From the NCBI GenBank assembly GCA_030156535.1, contig JASGMJ010000013.1, forward strand, positions 59,058-123,057: DNA of 64,000 nt, given 5' to 3'. Position numbers and translations under genes: made by a program. Every line of letters starts with the position of its first letter. The first letter of the stretch is position 1. Below the pieces are notes generated by a model. That model ran no database searches and was not told the origin of the DNA. It worked only from the letters and a program-made list of their open reading frames with translations. This document shows, piece by piece, positions 19,025 through 27,019 of the stretch. The DNA is from Candidatus Sumerlaeota bacterium. GTDB lineage: Bacteria > Sumerlaeota > Sumerlaeia > SLMS01 > JAHLLQ01.

Positions 19025-21040
19025 TCAGGCCGGCTGCATCCACTGTGCGTTGATCTGATTCACGGCACTCTCGTCCAGCACGCCCTCCATCAATCCGATC
19101 AGCGCGTGGCACACGCCCATGTCAACGACGTGGCCGGGCTTCATGCCGGCGAGCGGCGTTGCGCGCACCACCTCGAACGTTTCGCCCGCGAGCACCACTT
19201 CGGCGCTGCCGTCGTTGTATGTCACCTGGCCGGTGCGCGCGTTCTTCTCGGCGCGGTGCTCCGTCCCCGACATGCGGCCGAAAATCTCCGACCCCGTTTC
19301 CGTCTTCGTCACGACGAATCCGTCGCGCGGCGCGGCCTCGCGCAGACTTTCTTCGGTGCGATAGAAGCTCGGCTTCTCGATGTACGGTCCGCCGTACTCC
19401 GGGCAGAACGTGTCGCAGTTGCCGCACTCATTGCAGAACTCGGCGTAGTTGCCGATCTGGTGCTTCTTTGCCACGCGAAAGGTTTTGCTCTCGCCCGGCG
19501 TGACGGTTCCGTCCGCCGCGATGACAAGATCGGAGTAGGTGAAGTCGCGGGCGGCCAGCGGGTACGTGAAGTTCGCGTCGTTCGGGCAGACGGGGACGCA
19601 CTTGTCGCACGTCAGGCAGTCGAACAGCACGAGGCGCGAGTCGATGCGCTTGGGCACGCGGCGGTTCTTGGCGGCATGATAGCGTTCGTCGGCCGCGACC
19701 TTCGCCGCCACCGCCGCCGTGTTCAGCACGCCCGCCCATTTCACCGCGTCGCCCTGCGTGCCCGCGCGGCGGCGCGCTTCCTCCTCGTTGCCGAAAGCCT
19801 TGAGAATGAAGGCGTCCACGTCGGCCGCACCGGCCTCGCGCATGGCCTTGGCGAGATTCGCCAGGTAGGCGGGCAGGCGTCCGTAGCCGCCGGTCTTCAG
19901 GAGATCGCTGCACGTCGTCACCGGTGTGAAGCCACACGCCACGGCATCGGCGAAATTGTCGGCCGTGATGCCGGCGCTGAAACTGATCGGCAGTTCCGGC
20001 CCCATGGCCTCGCGGAACATCGAGGTCAGTGTCATTGTAATCACGTGCAGCGGCGCGCCGGAAAGGTACATGGATTCGTTGCCGGCCGGGAAGAAGTCGC
20101 GGTGGTTTTCGACTTCGAGCGTGTTGCTGAACTTGCAGCCGAACTTCTTGCCGCGCGCGGCGGCAAACGACGCCAGGCGCTTCACCATGTCGGTCGCCTC
20201 GTCGAACGACTGGCTTCCCGCGTAGGCGCACGGCTTCACGCGGATTTCCGTGTAGCCCATCACGTCGTGCAGCAGGTGCTCCATGCGTTCGCGCCCGATG
20301 GTCGGCGGGTTCATCTTCACAATGACGTCGAGGTCGCGCTCGGCGATGAGGAACTCGCAGATGCGTTCGATTTCGTCTGTCGGGCAGCCGTGGAATGTGG
20401 AGAGAGTGAGCGAATCGCCGATGCGCGTGGGAAAGTCGAGCGCGCGCACGGCGGGGAGCGACGCGGGAATCTCGGCGCGAAGGCGTTCGATCACGGCCGA
20501 GGCATCGCGCAGGCCGTCGAAGTATTTCTGGAGCTTGGGGCTGCTGATGCCCGCCAGGTCGTAGCCCACGCTGATGTCGTAGATCACCTCGCCCGCCGGC
20601 CCCTGCCACGCCGTCTCGCCCAGCGGATTCGCAAAGCGCCAGGCGTGCACGAGCATCATGCCCGCGACGTACTCGCGCAGCGACTGCTCGACGAGCAGCT
20701 CCTGCGACCACTCCACGTTGTAGCCCACGTTCGTCATGTCGATGCACGGGCGCGGAATGTCGAGGCGGTCGTTGATCTGAACGGTTTTCAGCTCCATGAT
20801 CCGGCCGCCCGCGACGTAGGACAGCAGGAGGTTCTGGGCCATCTGGGTGTGCGGCCCGGAGGCCGGACCCGAGGCGTTGCCCGCGCGCCTGCCGTGGAAG
20901 GGCACGCTCATGTCCGGCTCGTCCGCCGCCGGCACATGCCACGACCGGCGCGGCAAATCGAAGACCGCCTCCTGGCGAAGGGGCTCGAGAAACAACCGCG
21001 TCATCAGATCGCGGAACGGGGCGGGGACAAGTTCGGCCAT
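19025..21040 (-). CDS. YgfK-like iron-sulfur protein lacking the flavoprotein module
   Basis: 671 residues. The first 400 residues match the N-terminal dihydroorotate-dehydrogenase-like barrel of E. coli YgfK ([34 protein letters not shown]). The C-terminal part has two [4Fe-4S] sites, Cys475/478/481/485 and Cys536/539/542/546, as YgfK does. The NAD(P)H/FAD glutamate-synthase-like module of about 400 residues that lies between them in E. coli YgfK (about 1030 aa) is absent. YgfK homologues are called putative selenate reductase subunits and go with selenium-dependent molybdenum hydroxylases, as here. ATG 21040 has GGAG 6 bases upstream; the open frame to 21304 crosses a repeat. Confidence 0.9.
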   Translation of the reverse strand: MAELVPAPFRDLMTRLFLEPLRQEAVFDLPRRSWHVPAADEPDMSVPFHGRRAGNASGPASGPHTQMAQNLLLSYVAGGRIMELKTVQINDRLDIPRPCIDMTNVGYNVEWSQELLVEQSLREYVAGMMLVHAWRFANPLGETAWQGPAGEVIYDISVGYDLAGISSPKLQKYFDGLRDASAVIERLRAEIPASLPAVRALDFPTRIGDSLTLSTFHGCPTDEIERICEFLIAERDLDVIVKMNPPTIGRERMEHLLHDVMGYTEIRVKPCAYAGSQSFDEATDMVKRLASFAAARGKKFGCKFSNTLEVENHRDFFPAGNESMYLSGAPLHVITMTLTSMFREAMGPELPISFSAGITADNFADAVACGFTPVTTCSDLLKTGGYGRLPAYLANLAKAMREAGAADVDAFILKAFGNEEEARRRAGTQGDAVKWAGVLNTAAVAAKVAADERYHAAKNRRVPKRIDSRLVLFDCLTCDKCVPVCPNDANFTYPLAARDFTYSDLVIAADGTVTPGESKTFRVAKKHQIGNYAEFCNECGNCDTFCPEYGGPYIEKPSFYRTEESLREAAPRDGFVVTKTETGSEIFGRMSGTEHRAEKNARTGQVTYNDGSAEVVLAGETFEVVRATPLAGMKPGHVVDMGVCHALIGLMEGVLDESAVNQINAQWMQPA

Positions 21041-21392
21041 GGTAGCTCCGTGGTTCGTGGTGCGTGGTTCGTGGTTCGAGCAAGAACGAACGCGAACCGG
21101 GCATCCGCCATTACGCCCCGAAGCCCCTTCGTGGTGCAACCATGTTCGCCAAACCGGGCACGAACCGGCAAAGAGAAGGATTACCCACGAGTCGCACGAA
21201 TTATCACGAAGGAAGCCCCAGCGCCCGAACCACACCGCTTCGCGAAAAAGGCCCCATCGCCATGACAACAAACGCAAAGCCCCTAAAATCGAGCCACGAC
21301 CCACGCATCACGAACCACGCCCTTCACGCCCCTTCTTGACTCCCCCTCTCGGCTCGTGTGCCAATGCTGTCGATTCCTCCCAGGAGCGCATC
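21041..21392. repeat. Gap with inverted pair of heptad arrays
   Basis: 352 bases between divergent genes. At 21049-21076 there are four tandem heptads: CGTGGTT, CGTGGTG, CGTGGTT, CGTGGTT. At 21292-21319 there are four heptads on the other strand: AGCCACG, ACCCACG, CATCACG, AACCACG. The two arrays are thus inverted copies around about 215 bases. The enclosed DNA has further CACGA-rich words and no convincing gene. The promoters of ygfK-like (leftward) and rmlA (rightward) must also lie here. Confidence 0.75.
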
Positions 21393-22280
21393 GTGGCCGC
21401 CACCAACAGCGTCACCAAGGGCATCATCCTCGCCGGGGGCGCCGGCACCCGCCTGCACCCGCTGACCCTCGTGGCGAGCAAGCAGCTCATGCCCGTCTAC
21501 GACAAGCCGTTGATCTACTACCCGCTGTCCACGCTCATGCTCGCCGGCGTGCGAGACATCCTGCTGATCTCGACGCCCACCGATATTCCGCGCTTTCGCG
21601 ACTTGCTCGGCGACGGCCGCAGCCTCGGCATCTCGATCACCTACGCCGAGCAGCCGCGCCCCGAAGGCATCGCGCAGGCCTTCGTCATCGGCGCCGACTT
21701 CATCGGCAGCGACCGCGTCGCCCTTATCCTGGGCGACAACGTTTTCTACGGCAAACTCAACATCTTCCGCGACGCCATGAAGTTCGACAGCGGCGGCGTC
21801 ATCTTCGGCTACTGGGTGAAGGATCCCCAACGCTATGGCGTCGTCGAGTTCGACGCCCAGGGGCGCGTCACGTCCATCGAGGAAAAACCCCGCGTTCCCA
21901 AATCCAATCACGCCGTGCCGGGCTTTTATCTGTACGACAACAGCGTCGTGGAAGTTGCACGCAACCTCAAGCCGTCGGCGCGCGGCGAACTCGAAATCAC
22001 CGACGTCAACCGCCACTATCTCGAACAGGGGCGCCTGCGGGTGGAGCTTCTCGGCCGAGGCGTCGCCTGGCTCGACACCGGCACGCACGAGTCGCTGCTC
22101 GAAGCAGCCAACTTCATCGCCACCATCGAGCACCGCCAGGGGCTGAAGATCGGCTGCATCGAGGAAGTCGCCTGGCGCATGGGCTTTCTCGACGACGCGG
22201 CGTTCGACGCCCTGATCGATTCGATGCCCCGCAACACCTACACCGCCTACCTGCGCGATATTCGCGAGCGCGGGGTCTGA
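21393..22280 (+). CDS. rmlA: Glucose-1-phosphate thymidylyltransferase RmlA
   Basis: Makes dTDP-glucose, the first step of dTDP-rhamnose and related surface sugars. 295 residues, the usual length. The nucleotide-binding start [16 protein letters not shown] is followed by [19 protein letters not shown] and later by ILGDNVFYG and GVVEFD, all diagnostic. The start is GTG 21393 with AGGAG 6 bases upstream; an in-frame reading back to 20847 runs through the repeat-bearing gap and antisense to the ygfK-like gene. The other rml genes are not in the window. The gene leads a rightward set of four. Confidence 0.96.
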   Translation: MAATNSVTKGIILAGGAGTRLHPLTLVASKQLMPVYDKPLIYYPLSTLMLAGVRDILLISTPTDIPRFRDLLGDGRSLGISITYAEQPRPEGIAQAFVIGADFIGSDRVALILGDNVFYGKLNIFRDAMKFDSGGVIFGYWVKDPQRYGVVEFDAQGRVTSIEEKPRVPKSNHAVPGFYLYDNSVVEVARNLKPSARGELEITDVNRHYLEQGRLRVELLGRGVAWLDTGTHESLLEAANFIATIEHRQGLKIGCIEEVAWRMGFLDDAAFDALIDSMPRNTYTAYLRDIRERGV

Positions 22281-22360
22281 GCGCCTCCCCACGTCGGGCG
22301 CAGTTGACAAGTCACGCCTCCTTGGGCCAGAACCCGCCCCAGCAAGGCCGGAGGAAAAAC

Positions 22361-23083
22361 GTGGCCGTCGATCTCTATGCAGGACCCCTCACGCGGTATT
22401 ACCTGGGCGACTGGGAAAACGTCGGTCAGGCGTGGGCACGCGAGAACGGCGTCCCCTATCAAGTCGTCCGCCCCGAAGGCGACCAGAACACCGAGGGCAA
22501 GGCCCAGCTCGACCCCGAGGCCATCCGCACGGCGATCTGCGAGTGGCGCGGCATCATGTCCACCGGTCTGGGCGAGAACCTCGGGGTGCCACTGGACTGG
22601 GACGAGGACCCCGCCAGCCCCTACTTTACCGACCGCCCCCACTGGGACGGCTATGCCGGGCTCCTGCTGCTCGCCGCGCACGAGGAGCGCCCCGAACTCG
22701 ACCCGCCCAAGGTCGTCGCCTCTGAATGGCGCGAGGATCCCGCCTACGCCGCCGCCGTGAAGGAGGACTTCGCCAACACCGAGTACCTGCACATTCTCGC
22801 GCCCGAACTGTGGCTCCCCACGGATTTCCCCTTCACGTTCCGCTTCATGGACCTGACGGGGCATGAGATGAACATCGGCTCGCTCCCGCGCCTGCTCGAG
22901 CAGCTCGAACTCCTCAACGAGCGCACGTACAAGGGCGACCCGGAGACCCGGCTGGCCTGGCGTTCCGCCGCCCCCGAGCCCGGCGGCCCCTTTTCCGCCG
23001 CCGCCTGTTACGGTTTATCCGTCTTCCTCGATCTCGCCGAACAGGCCATTGCCCACCGCCTCCCACTCAAGCTCGACTACTGA
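22361..23083 (+). CDS. Hypothetical protein
   Basis: 240 residues starting at GTG 22361, with GGAGG about 6 bases upstream, 80 bases after rmlA. The protein is acidic and soluble with no signal peptide. It begins with a distinctive VDLYAGPLTRYYLGDWENV and has many Trp and Asp residues, ending in a helical segment rich in Leu and Ala. I recognise no family. It lies between rmlA and proB on the same strand, but nothing in it suggests a link to sugar or proline synthesis. Confidence 0.8.
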   Translation: MAVDLYAGPLTRYYLGDWENVGQAWARENGVPYQVVRPEGDQNTEGKAQLDPEAIRTAICEWRGIMSTGLGENLGVPLDWDEDPASPYFTDRPHWDGYAGLLLLAAHEERPELDPPKVVASEWREDPAYAAAVKEDFANTEYLHILAPELWLPTDFPFTFRFMDLTGHEMNIGSLPRLLEQLELLNERTYKGDPETRLAWRSAAPEPGGPFSAAACYGLSVFLDLAEQAIAHRLPLKLDY

Positions 23084-23113
23084 GGCACCACTTCCGGGGG
23101 GAGGCCCACCTCG

Positions 23114-24277
23114 ATGCCTCATCGTTTCTCGACCAAATCCATCGCCGACGCCTGGCCCTTTGCGGCGCCGCCGCGCCGCGCTGTCTTCAAGTGCGGCTCC
23201 AACCTGTTGTCCACCGCCCACGGGACGCTCGACGAGCAGCGCATCGCCGCCTTGGCTGCCGACGTGGCCGCCATCCACGCCGCCGGCACCCAGATCATTA
23301 TCGTCTCCTCCGGCGCCGTTGCCGCCGGCATGGGCGACGTCGGCGAGGCCATCCGCCCCCAGCAGCTCCCCCGCCTTCAGGGACTTGCCGCCATCGGCCA
23401 GTGCCGCCTCATGACGGCGTGGCGCGAGAGCTTTGCCCCCCACGCCATGCACGTCGCCCAGGTCCTGCTCACCCGCGACGATCTCGAAGACCGCCGGCGC
23501 TACCTCAACTTCCAGTACACCCTCGACGCCCTGCTCGCGATGAACGCCATTCCCGTCATCAACGAGAACGACACCGTCATCACCGAGGAACTCAGCGTCG
23601 GCGACAACGACATGCTCTCGGCCATCACGGCCGCCAAGATGTCCGCCGACCTCCTCGTCATCCTGACGGACATCGACGGGCTCTACACGGCTCATCCGAG
23701 CAAGGATGAGAGCGCCCGCCTCATTCCCGTCGTCGAAGAATTCACGGCCGAACTCGAAGCCCTCGGGCAGGGGCCGGGCTCGAAAGTCGGACGCGGCGGA
23801 ATGCACACGAAAGTGGCCGCCGCCAAACACGCTACACACTACGGCGTTGCCACCGTGATCGCCAACGGCCGCTCGCCTGGCATCGTCCGGGAAGTTTTCT
23901 CCGGCGATTTCACGGGCACGTTGTTTCTCCCCAGCGTCAAGGGACGCTCGCGCGGCTCGGCCCGGGGGCACTGGATTTCCATGCGCCGCCCCAAGGGAAG
24001 CGTTGTCATCGACGACGGTGCGCGCCGCGCCCTGCTCGAAAACGGCAAGAGCCTCCTCCCCGTCGGCGTCGTCGAAGTGCGCGGCACCTTCGCCCACGGC
24101 GACACCATCGCCATCGTCGATGCCCAAGGCACCGAAATCGCGCGCGGCCTCGCAAGTTTTTCCTCCGCCGACACCGACCTCATCAAGGGCATGAAGGCTG
24201 CCTGCATCGCCGACGTTCTCGGCACCGAACCGCAGTACGACGAAATCGTGCATCGCGATAACCTCGAACTGCGCTGA
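23114..24277 (+). CDS. proB: Glutamate 5-kinase ProB
   Basis: Phosphorylates glutamate, the first step of proline synthesis. 387 residues: an amino-acid-kinase domain (about 20-280) with IVSSGAVAAGM, INENDTV and ILTDIDGLYT, followed by a C-terminal PUA domain (about 295-375), as in the long bacterial form. ATG 23114 has a GGGGGGAGG stretch about 10 bases upstream. The usual partner proA is not adjacent. The N-terminal lysine motif reads KCGSNLL where KIGSSLL is more common; the lysine itself is kept. Confidence 0.95.
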   Translation: MPHRFSTKSIADAWPFAAPPRRAVFKCGSNLLSTAHGTLDEQRIAALAADVAAIHAAGTQIIIVSSGAVAAGMGDVGEAIRPQQLPRLQGLAAIGQCRLMTAWRESFAPHAMHVAQVLLTRDDLEDRRRYLNFQYTLDALLAMNAIPVINENDTVITEELSVGDNDMLSAITAAKMSADLLVILTDIDGLYTAHPSKDESARLIPVVEEFTAELEALGQGPGSKVGRGGMHTKVAAAKHATHYGVATVIANGRSPGIVREVFSGDFTGTLFLPSVKGRSRGSARGHWISMRRPKGSVVIDDGARRALLENGKSLLPVGVVEVRGTFAHGDTIAIVDAQGTEIARGLASFSSADTDLIKGMKAACIADVLGTEPQYDEIVHRDNLELR

Positions 24278-24311
24278 CGGATACGTACAGCCAAGACACG
24301 CGAGGCACCGG

Positions 24312-24863
24312 ATGACCGAAAAGCAGAAGATGCTGGCCGGGGAACTCTACCTGGCTTCCGATCCCGAACTCGCCGCAGAACGCCGCGAGGCACGGCGCCT
24401 GGCGCGCCTCTACAACGCGACGACGGAAGAGGAAGACGAAACGCGCAATGCCATCCTGCGCGAGTGGCTCGGTAAGTGCGGCCCGCGCATCACCATCGAG
24501 CCGCCTTTCGTTTGCGACTACGGCAGCAACATCTTCGCGGGCGACAATCTGTACATGAACTTCGGCTGCGTCATTCTCGACTGCAACACCGTCGAACTCG
24601 GCGACAATGTGATGATGGGGCCGAACGTCCATCTCTACGCCGCGTACCATCCCACGGACCCGCGTGAACGGCTGGAGGGCCGGGAGCTCGCCGCCCCCAT
24701 CCGCATCGGCAACAACGTGTGGATCGGCGGCGGCGCGATCGTCTGCCCGGGCGTCACCATCGGCGACAACACAACCATCGGCGCGGGGAGCGTGGTGGTG
24801 AAGGACGTGCCTGCCAATGTCGTCGCCGCGGGAAATCCCTGCCGCGTCATCCGTCCGGTCTGA
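24312..24863 (+). CDS. Maltose/galactoside O-acetyltransferase family protein
   Basis: 183 residues, the full length of the Maa/LacA/NodL family. A short helical Mac domain (MTEKQKMLAGELYLASDPEL) is followed by left-handed beta-helix hexapeptide repeats (GDNVMMGPNVHLYA, IGNNVWIGGGAIVCPGV). The conserved catalytic His is in the segment YAAYHPTDP. It transfers acetyl from acetyl-CoA to a sugar hydroxyl, in many cases to limit toxic sugar build-up; the actual acceptor is unknown. It starts 34 bases after proB. Confidence 0.93.
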   Translation: MTEKQKMLAGELYLASDPELAAERREARRLARLYNATTEEEDETRNAILREWLGKCGPRITIEPPFVCDYGSNIFAGDNLYMNFGCVILDCNTVELGDNVMMGPNVHLYAAYHPTDPRERLEGRELAAPIRIGNNVWIGGGAIVCPGVTIGDNTTIGAGSVVVKDVPANVVAAGNPCRVIRPV

Positions 24864-25347
24864 AACGAAACGCTCTCCCACAAAACTAGGGACGGAGTCA
24901 TTGCGGATCAAAGCACGTCGACGACAAACCGGACTTGCACGGGAACAGTTCTCCCCTTTTCCTTGTAGAGAGATGCCGTCCCCGTACCGTTGCAGCAGTG
25001 CAACAATTCGGGAACACTCCTCCAGTTTCCGTGAATCGAATGAGGGACGGAGAGCCCTTTCGCGATATCATGCCAACTTCCATTTCCAATTCGGACCCTG
25101 TAAGTCCAACTATCGCAGGGAAACGGGTATTCTGTTCGCCAACTGGCATTGCCATTGCGCCCCCGATCATTGCGAGGCGCGGCACCAGACTCTCGAAAGA
25201 CTGCATAAGCATCACCCTCGCATGACACTCACGCCGCACCGAGAGTCCATCGAACCGTCCGCTGGGGCATGGGGAATTCCGGGCACGAAGCCGTGAGGCA
25301 TCCGAACCGGAATCAGCGGAAGACACGTGCCAAGAAGGAGAATCACT
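24864..25347. other. Lower-GC gap, no firm gene
   Basis: About 480 bases with base composition visibly poorer in GC than the neighbours. A leftward open frame (25228-24908) encodes 106 residues with many Trp, Ser and Gly (for example SWTYRVRIGNGSWHDI), which is not obviously shadow-like, but it has no ribosome site and no recognised family. It may be a decayed or imported fragment. The promoter of the small DUF1328-like gene must lie at the right end. Confidence 0.4.
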
Positions 25348-25521
25348 ATGTTTTACTGGGCAATCATGTTCCTCGTCGTTGCGCTGATCGCTGGAGTCAT
25401 CGGGTTGGGCGGAGCAGCAAGTCTTGCGATGAACGCAGCCTATATCTGCTTCGTTGTCGGCCTGATCCTGCTGATCATTCACGCCTTTTCCGGCGCGGCA
25501 CACAAGGCGCCACGCGTCTGA
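25348..25521 (+). CDS. Small DUF1328-like membrane protein
   Basis: 57 residues: two hydrophobic helices (FYWAIMFLVVALIAGVIGLG and YICFVVGLILLIIHAF) joined by a short Ala/Gly-rich turn, and a basic C-terminus. This is the pattern of DUF1328 (YtjA-like) proteins, small inner-membrane proteins of unknown function that are often stress-induced. ATG 25348 has AAGGAG 7 bases upstream, a strong site, so expression is likely despite the small size. Confidence 0.88.
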   Translation: MFYWAIMFLVVALIAGVIGLGGAASLAMNAAYICFVVGLILLIIHAFSGAAHKAPRV

Positions 25522-25563
25522 GGCGAGTTCCAGGAGGAAGGAGAGGGAGGAAGTTATTTTTGT

Positions 25564-25595
25564 TTCGATACCAACGCAATTCGATACCAATGCAA
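25564..25595 (+). repeat. 16-bp tandem duplication
   Basis: Two adjacent copies of TTCGATACCAAYGCAA (25564-25579 and 25580-25595), differing at one base. They lie 14 bases upstream of the lipid-kinase start, and a 16-base unit changes the reading frame. Confidence 0.85.
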
Positions 25596-25608
25596 ACAGG
25601 CTGGACCA

Positions 25609-26505
25609 ATGTGTGAGTACGCCGCGCTTCTGCCCGAACGACTCGGCCAGGACGAACTTCTGCTGGAAACGGTGGAACGCATCGCCGACGCGAAGGGGCA
25701 CTCGTTTGAATGGCACGTCAGCAAGGACGCCGAGCACTCGCGAGACATCGCCAAACGCCTCGCCTCTGCCAGCGGGTTCGATGGTCTTATCGCCGTCGGT
25801 GGCGATGGTACGTTGAACTGCGTGGCCAGCGGCATCATCGACAGCGGCAACGGCGCGAACACGGCGCTCGGCATCGTTCCGCGCGGCACGGGGAATGATC
25901 TGGCGCGCGTGGCCGGACTCGACCGCGACCGCCTGGAGGAAGCCGTGCACACTGCGTTTCACGGTCCATCCAGCGCCATTGACGCGGCATCGCTTGGCGA
26001 CGGGCAGTACTTCGTCAACGCGCTCAGTCTCGGCATCGGAGCGGAAGCCACGGCGGCGACGCCTCCGGCCCTCAAGGACGTGCTCGGCACGGGTGCCTAT
26101 TCGCTCATGGCGTTCCTGCTCGCGGCGGTGCGTACGCCGTCGCGTGCGCGCTTTGAAATCGACGAGACTGTCTGGGAGGGCGAGTATCTCGCCGCCGCAA
26201 TCGGCAACGGCGCCTACGCGGGCGGTGGCTACGAGATTTGCCCCGGAGCGGCATGGGACGATGGCCTGCTCGATCTCACCATCTTCCCGAAAGTCGACCA
26301 GGAGAACATCGCCGCCATGATCGAGGAACTCGCGGGCGAATCCACCAAAGACGACGGCGGCATTGTCCTGCGGCGCCGTGCGAAACGCATCGCCATCGAG
26401 TCCTCCGTGCCGCTGCGCTTCAACGCCGACGGCGAACCGTGCCAGGCAGAGCGCATCGAAGTGCGCGTCCTTCCCGGCGCGCTCCGGGTCCGCCACGCCG
26501 CGTAG
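25609..26505 (+). CDS. Diacylglycerol kinase-like lipid kinase with atypical N-terminus
   Basis: 298 residues of the DagK/YegS/LCB5 family, which phosphorylates lipids using ATP. The nucleotide motif GGDGT (64-68) and PRGTGNDLARV are intact, and the beta-sandwich C-terminal half with SLGIGAEA and AIGNGAYAGGG is complete. The usual first strand with its NPxSG loop is missing: the protein begins MCEYAALLPERLG and runs straight into the first helix. The frame upstream is open a short way but offers no NPxSG either. A 16-bp tandem duplication ends 13 bases before the ATG. No good ribosome site is seen. Activity is uncertain. Confidence 0.82.
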   Translation: MCEYAALLPERLGQDELLLETVERIADAKGHSFEWHVSKDAEHSRDIAKRLASASGFDGLIAVGGDGTLNCVASGIIDSGNGANTALGIVPRGTGNDLARVAGLDRDRLEEAVHTAFHGPSSAIDAASLGDGQYFVNALSLGIGAEATAATPPALKDVLGTGAYSLMAFLLAAVRTPSRARFEIDETVWEGEYLAAAIGNGAYAGGGYEICPGAAWDDGLLDLTIFPKVDQENIAAMIEELAGESTKDDGGIVLRRRAKRIAIESSVPLRFNADGEPCQAERIEVRVLPGALRVRHAA

Positions 26506-26554
26506 CACTCCTCTTCCGCCAAAGCACCTTCATCTCCGTCCCTGATTAAAGAAC

Positions 26555-26587
26555 CGAGCCCCTCGTTCCATCGGAAAGAGGGGCTCG
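26555..26587. terminator. Bidirectional terminator-like hairpin
   Basis: A perfect 10-bp GC-rich stem, CGAGCCCCTC with GAGGGGCTCG, around a 13-base loop. It lies between the convergent lipid-kinase and lipoprotein genes. The flanking T content is modest on both sides. Confidence 0.65.
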
Positions 26588-26620
26588 ATTGCATTTCATG
26601 GAAGGACCAGCGAAGCGACC

Positions 26621-26869
26621 TTAGTTGGTGGCGTCCTTCAGGGCGTCCTTCGCGTCGTCGGCCGCGTCCTCGATGGAGTCGGCCGCGTCGTCCGCCGCAT
26701 CTTCCACATCGTCCTTCACGTCTTCGGCCTTGTCGGCTGCCTTCTCGACGGTCTCGTCGATGGATTCACCGGCCTTTTCCGCCGGGCCGTCGTTGCTGTC
26801 GCACGCGGCCAGAAAAGCCATCGAACCGAGAATCAGAACCCAGGGTGCCAGTTGAGGTAGTTTCTTCAT
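26621..26869 (-). CDS. Small acidic lipoprotein with amphipathic repeats
   Basis: 82 residues. The signal sequence ends in the lipobox FLAAC, so Cys24 should be lipidated and the protein anchored in a membrane. The mature part is made almost wholly of Ala, Asp, Glu and Lys in near-repeats of the type AADxAED/KDDVEDAAD, predicting one long amphipathic helix or coiled coil. ATG 26869 has AAGGAGG 6 bases upstream. Comparable low-complexity lipoproteins are common and uncharacterised; a structural or stress role is only a guess. Confidence 0.85.
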   Translation of the reverse strand: MKKLPQLAPWVLILGSMAFLAACDSNDGPAEKAGESIDETVEKAADKAEDVKDDVEDAADDAADSIEDAADDAKDALKDATN

Positions 26870-27019
26870 GATGCGCCTCCTTGTTTTTTTTGTAGGAAGG
26901 AGCGACAATCGTACCCGACTGCCAACTCTGTCCCCGAGGGGGAAAACACTCAACTCTCCGCTCGTGAGGTTATGCATCATGGCAGGCTCTTGTCCGTCGA
27001 GCCATTAATTTTCCCGCGC

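Noticed and set aside
21049..21319. Heptad arrays as a CRISPR array
   Set aside because: Units of 7 bases without spacers; no cas genes nearby.
20847..21392. Longer rmlA starting at 20847
   Set aside because: The extra part runs antisense to the ygfK-like gene and through the heptad arrays; GTG 21393 has a good ribosome site.
24898..26508. Leftward open frame of 536 codons
   Set aside because: It is antisense to the lipid kinase for most of its length; Arg/Asp/Gly-rich composition and no motifs mark it as a shadow.
26555..26587. Hairpin as a riboswitch or small RNA
   Set aside because: Simple perfect stem between convergent stops is better explained as a shared terminator.
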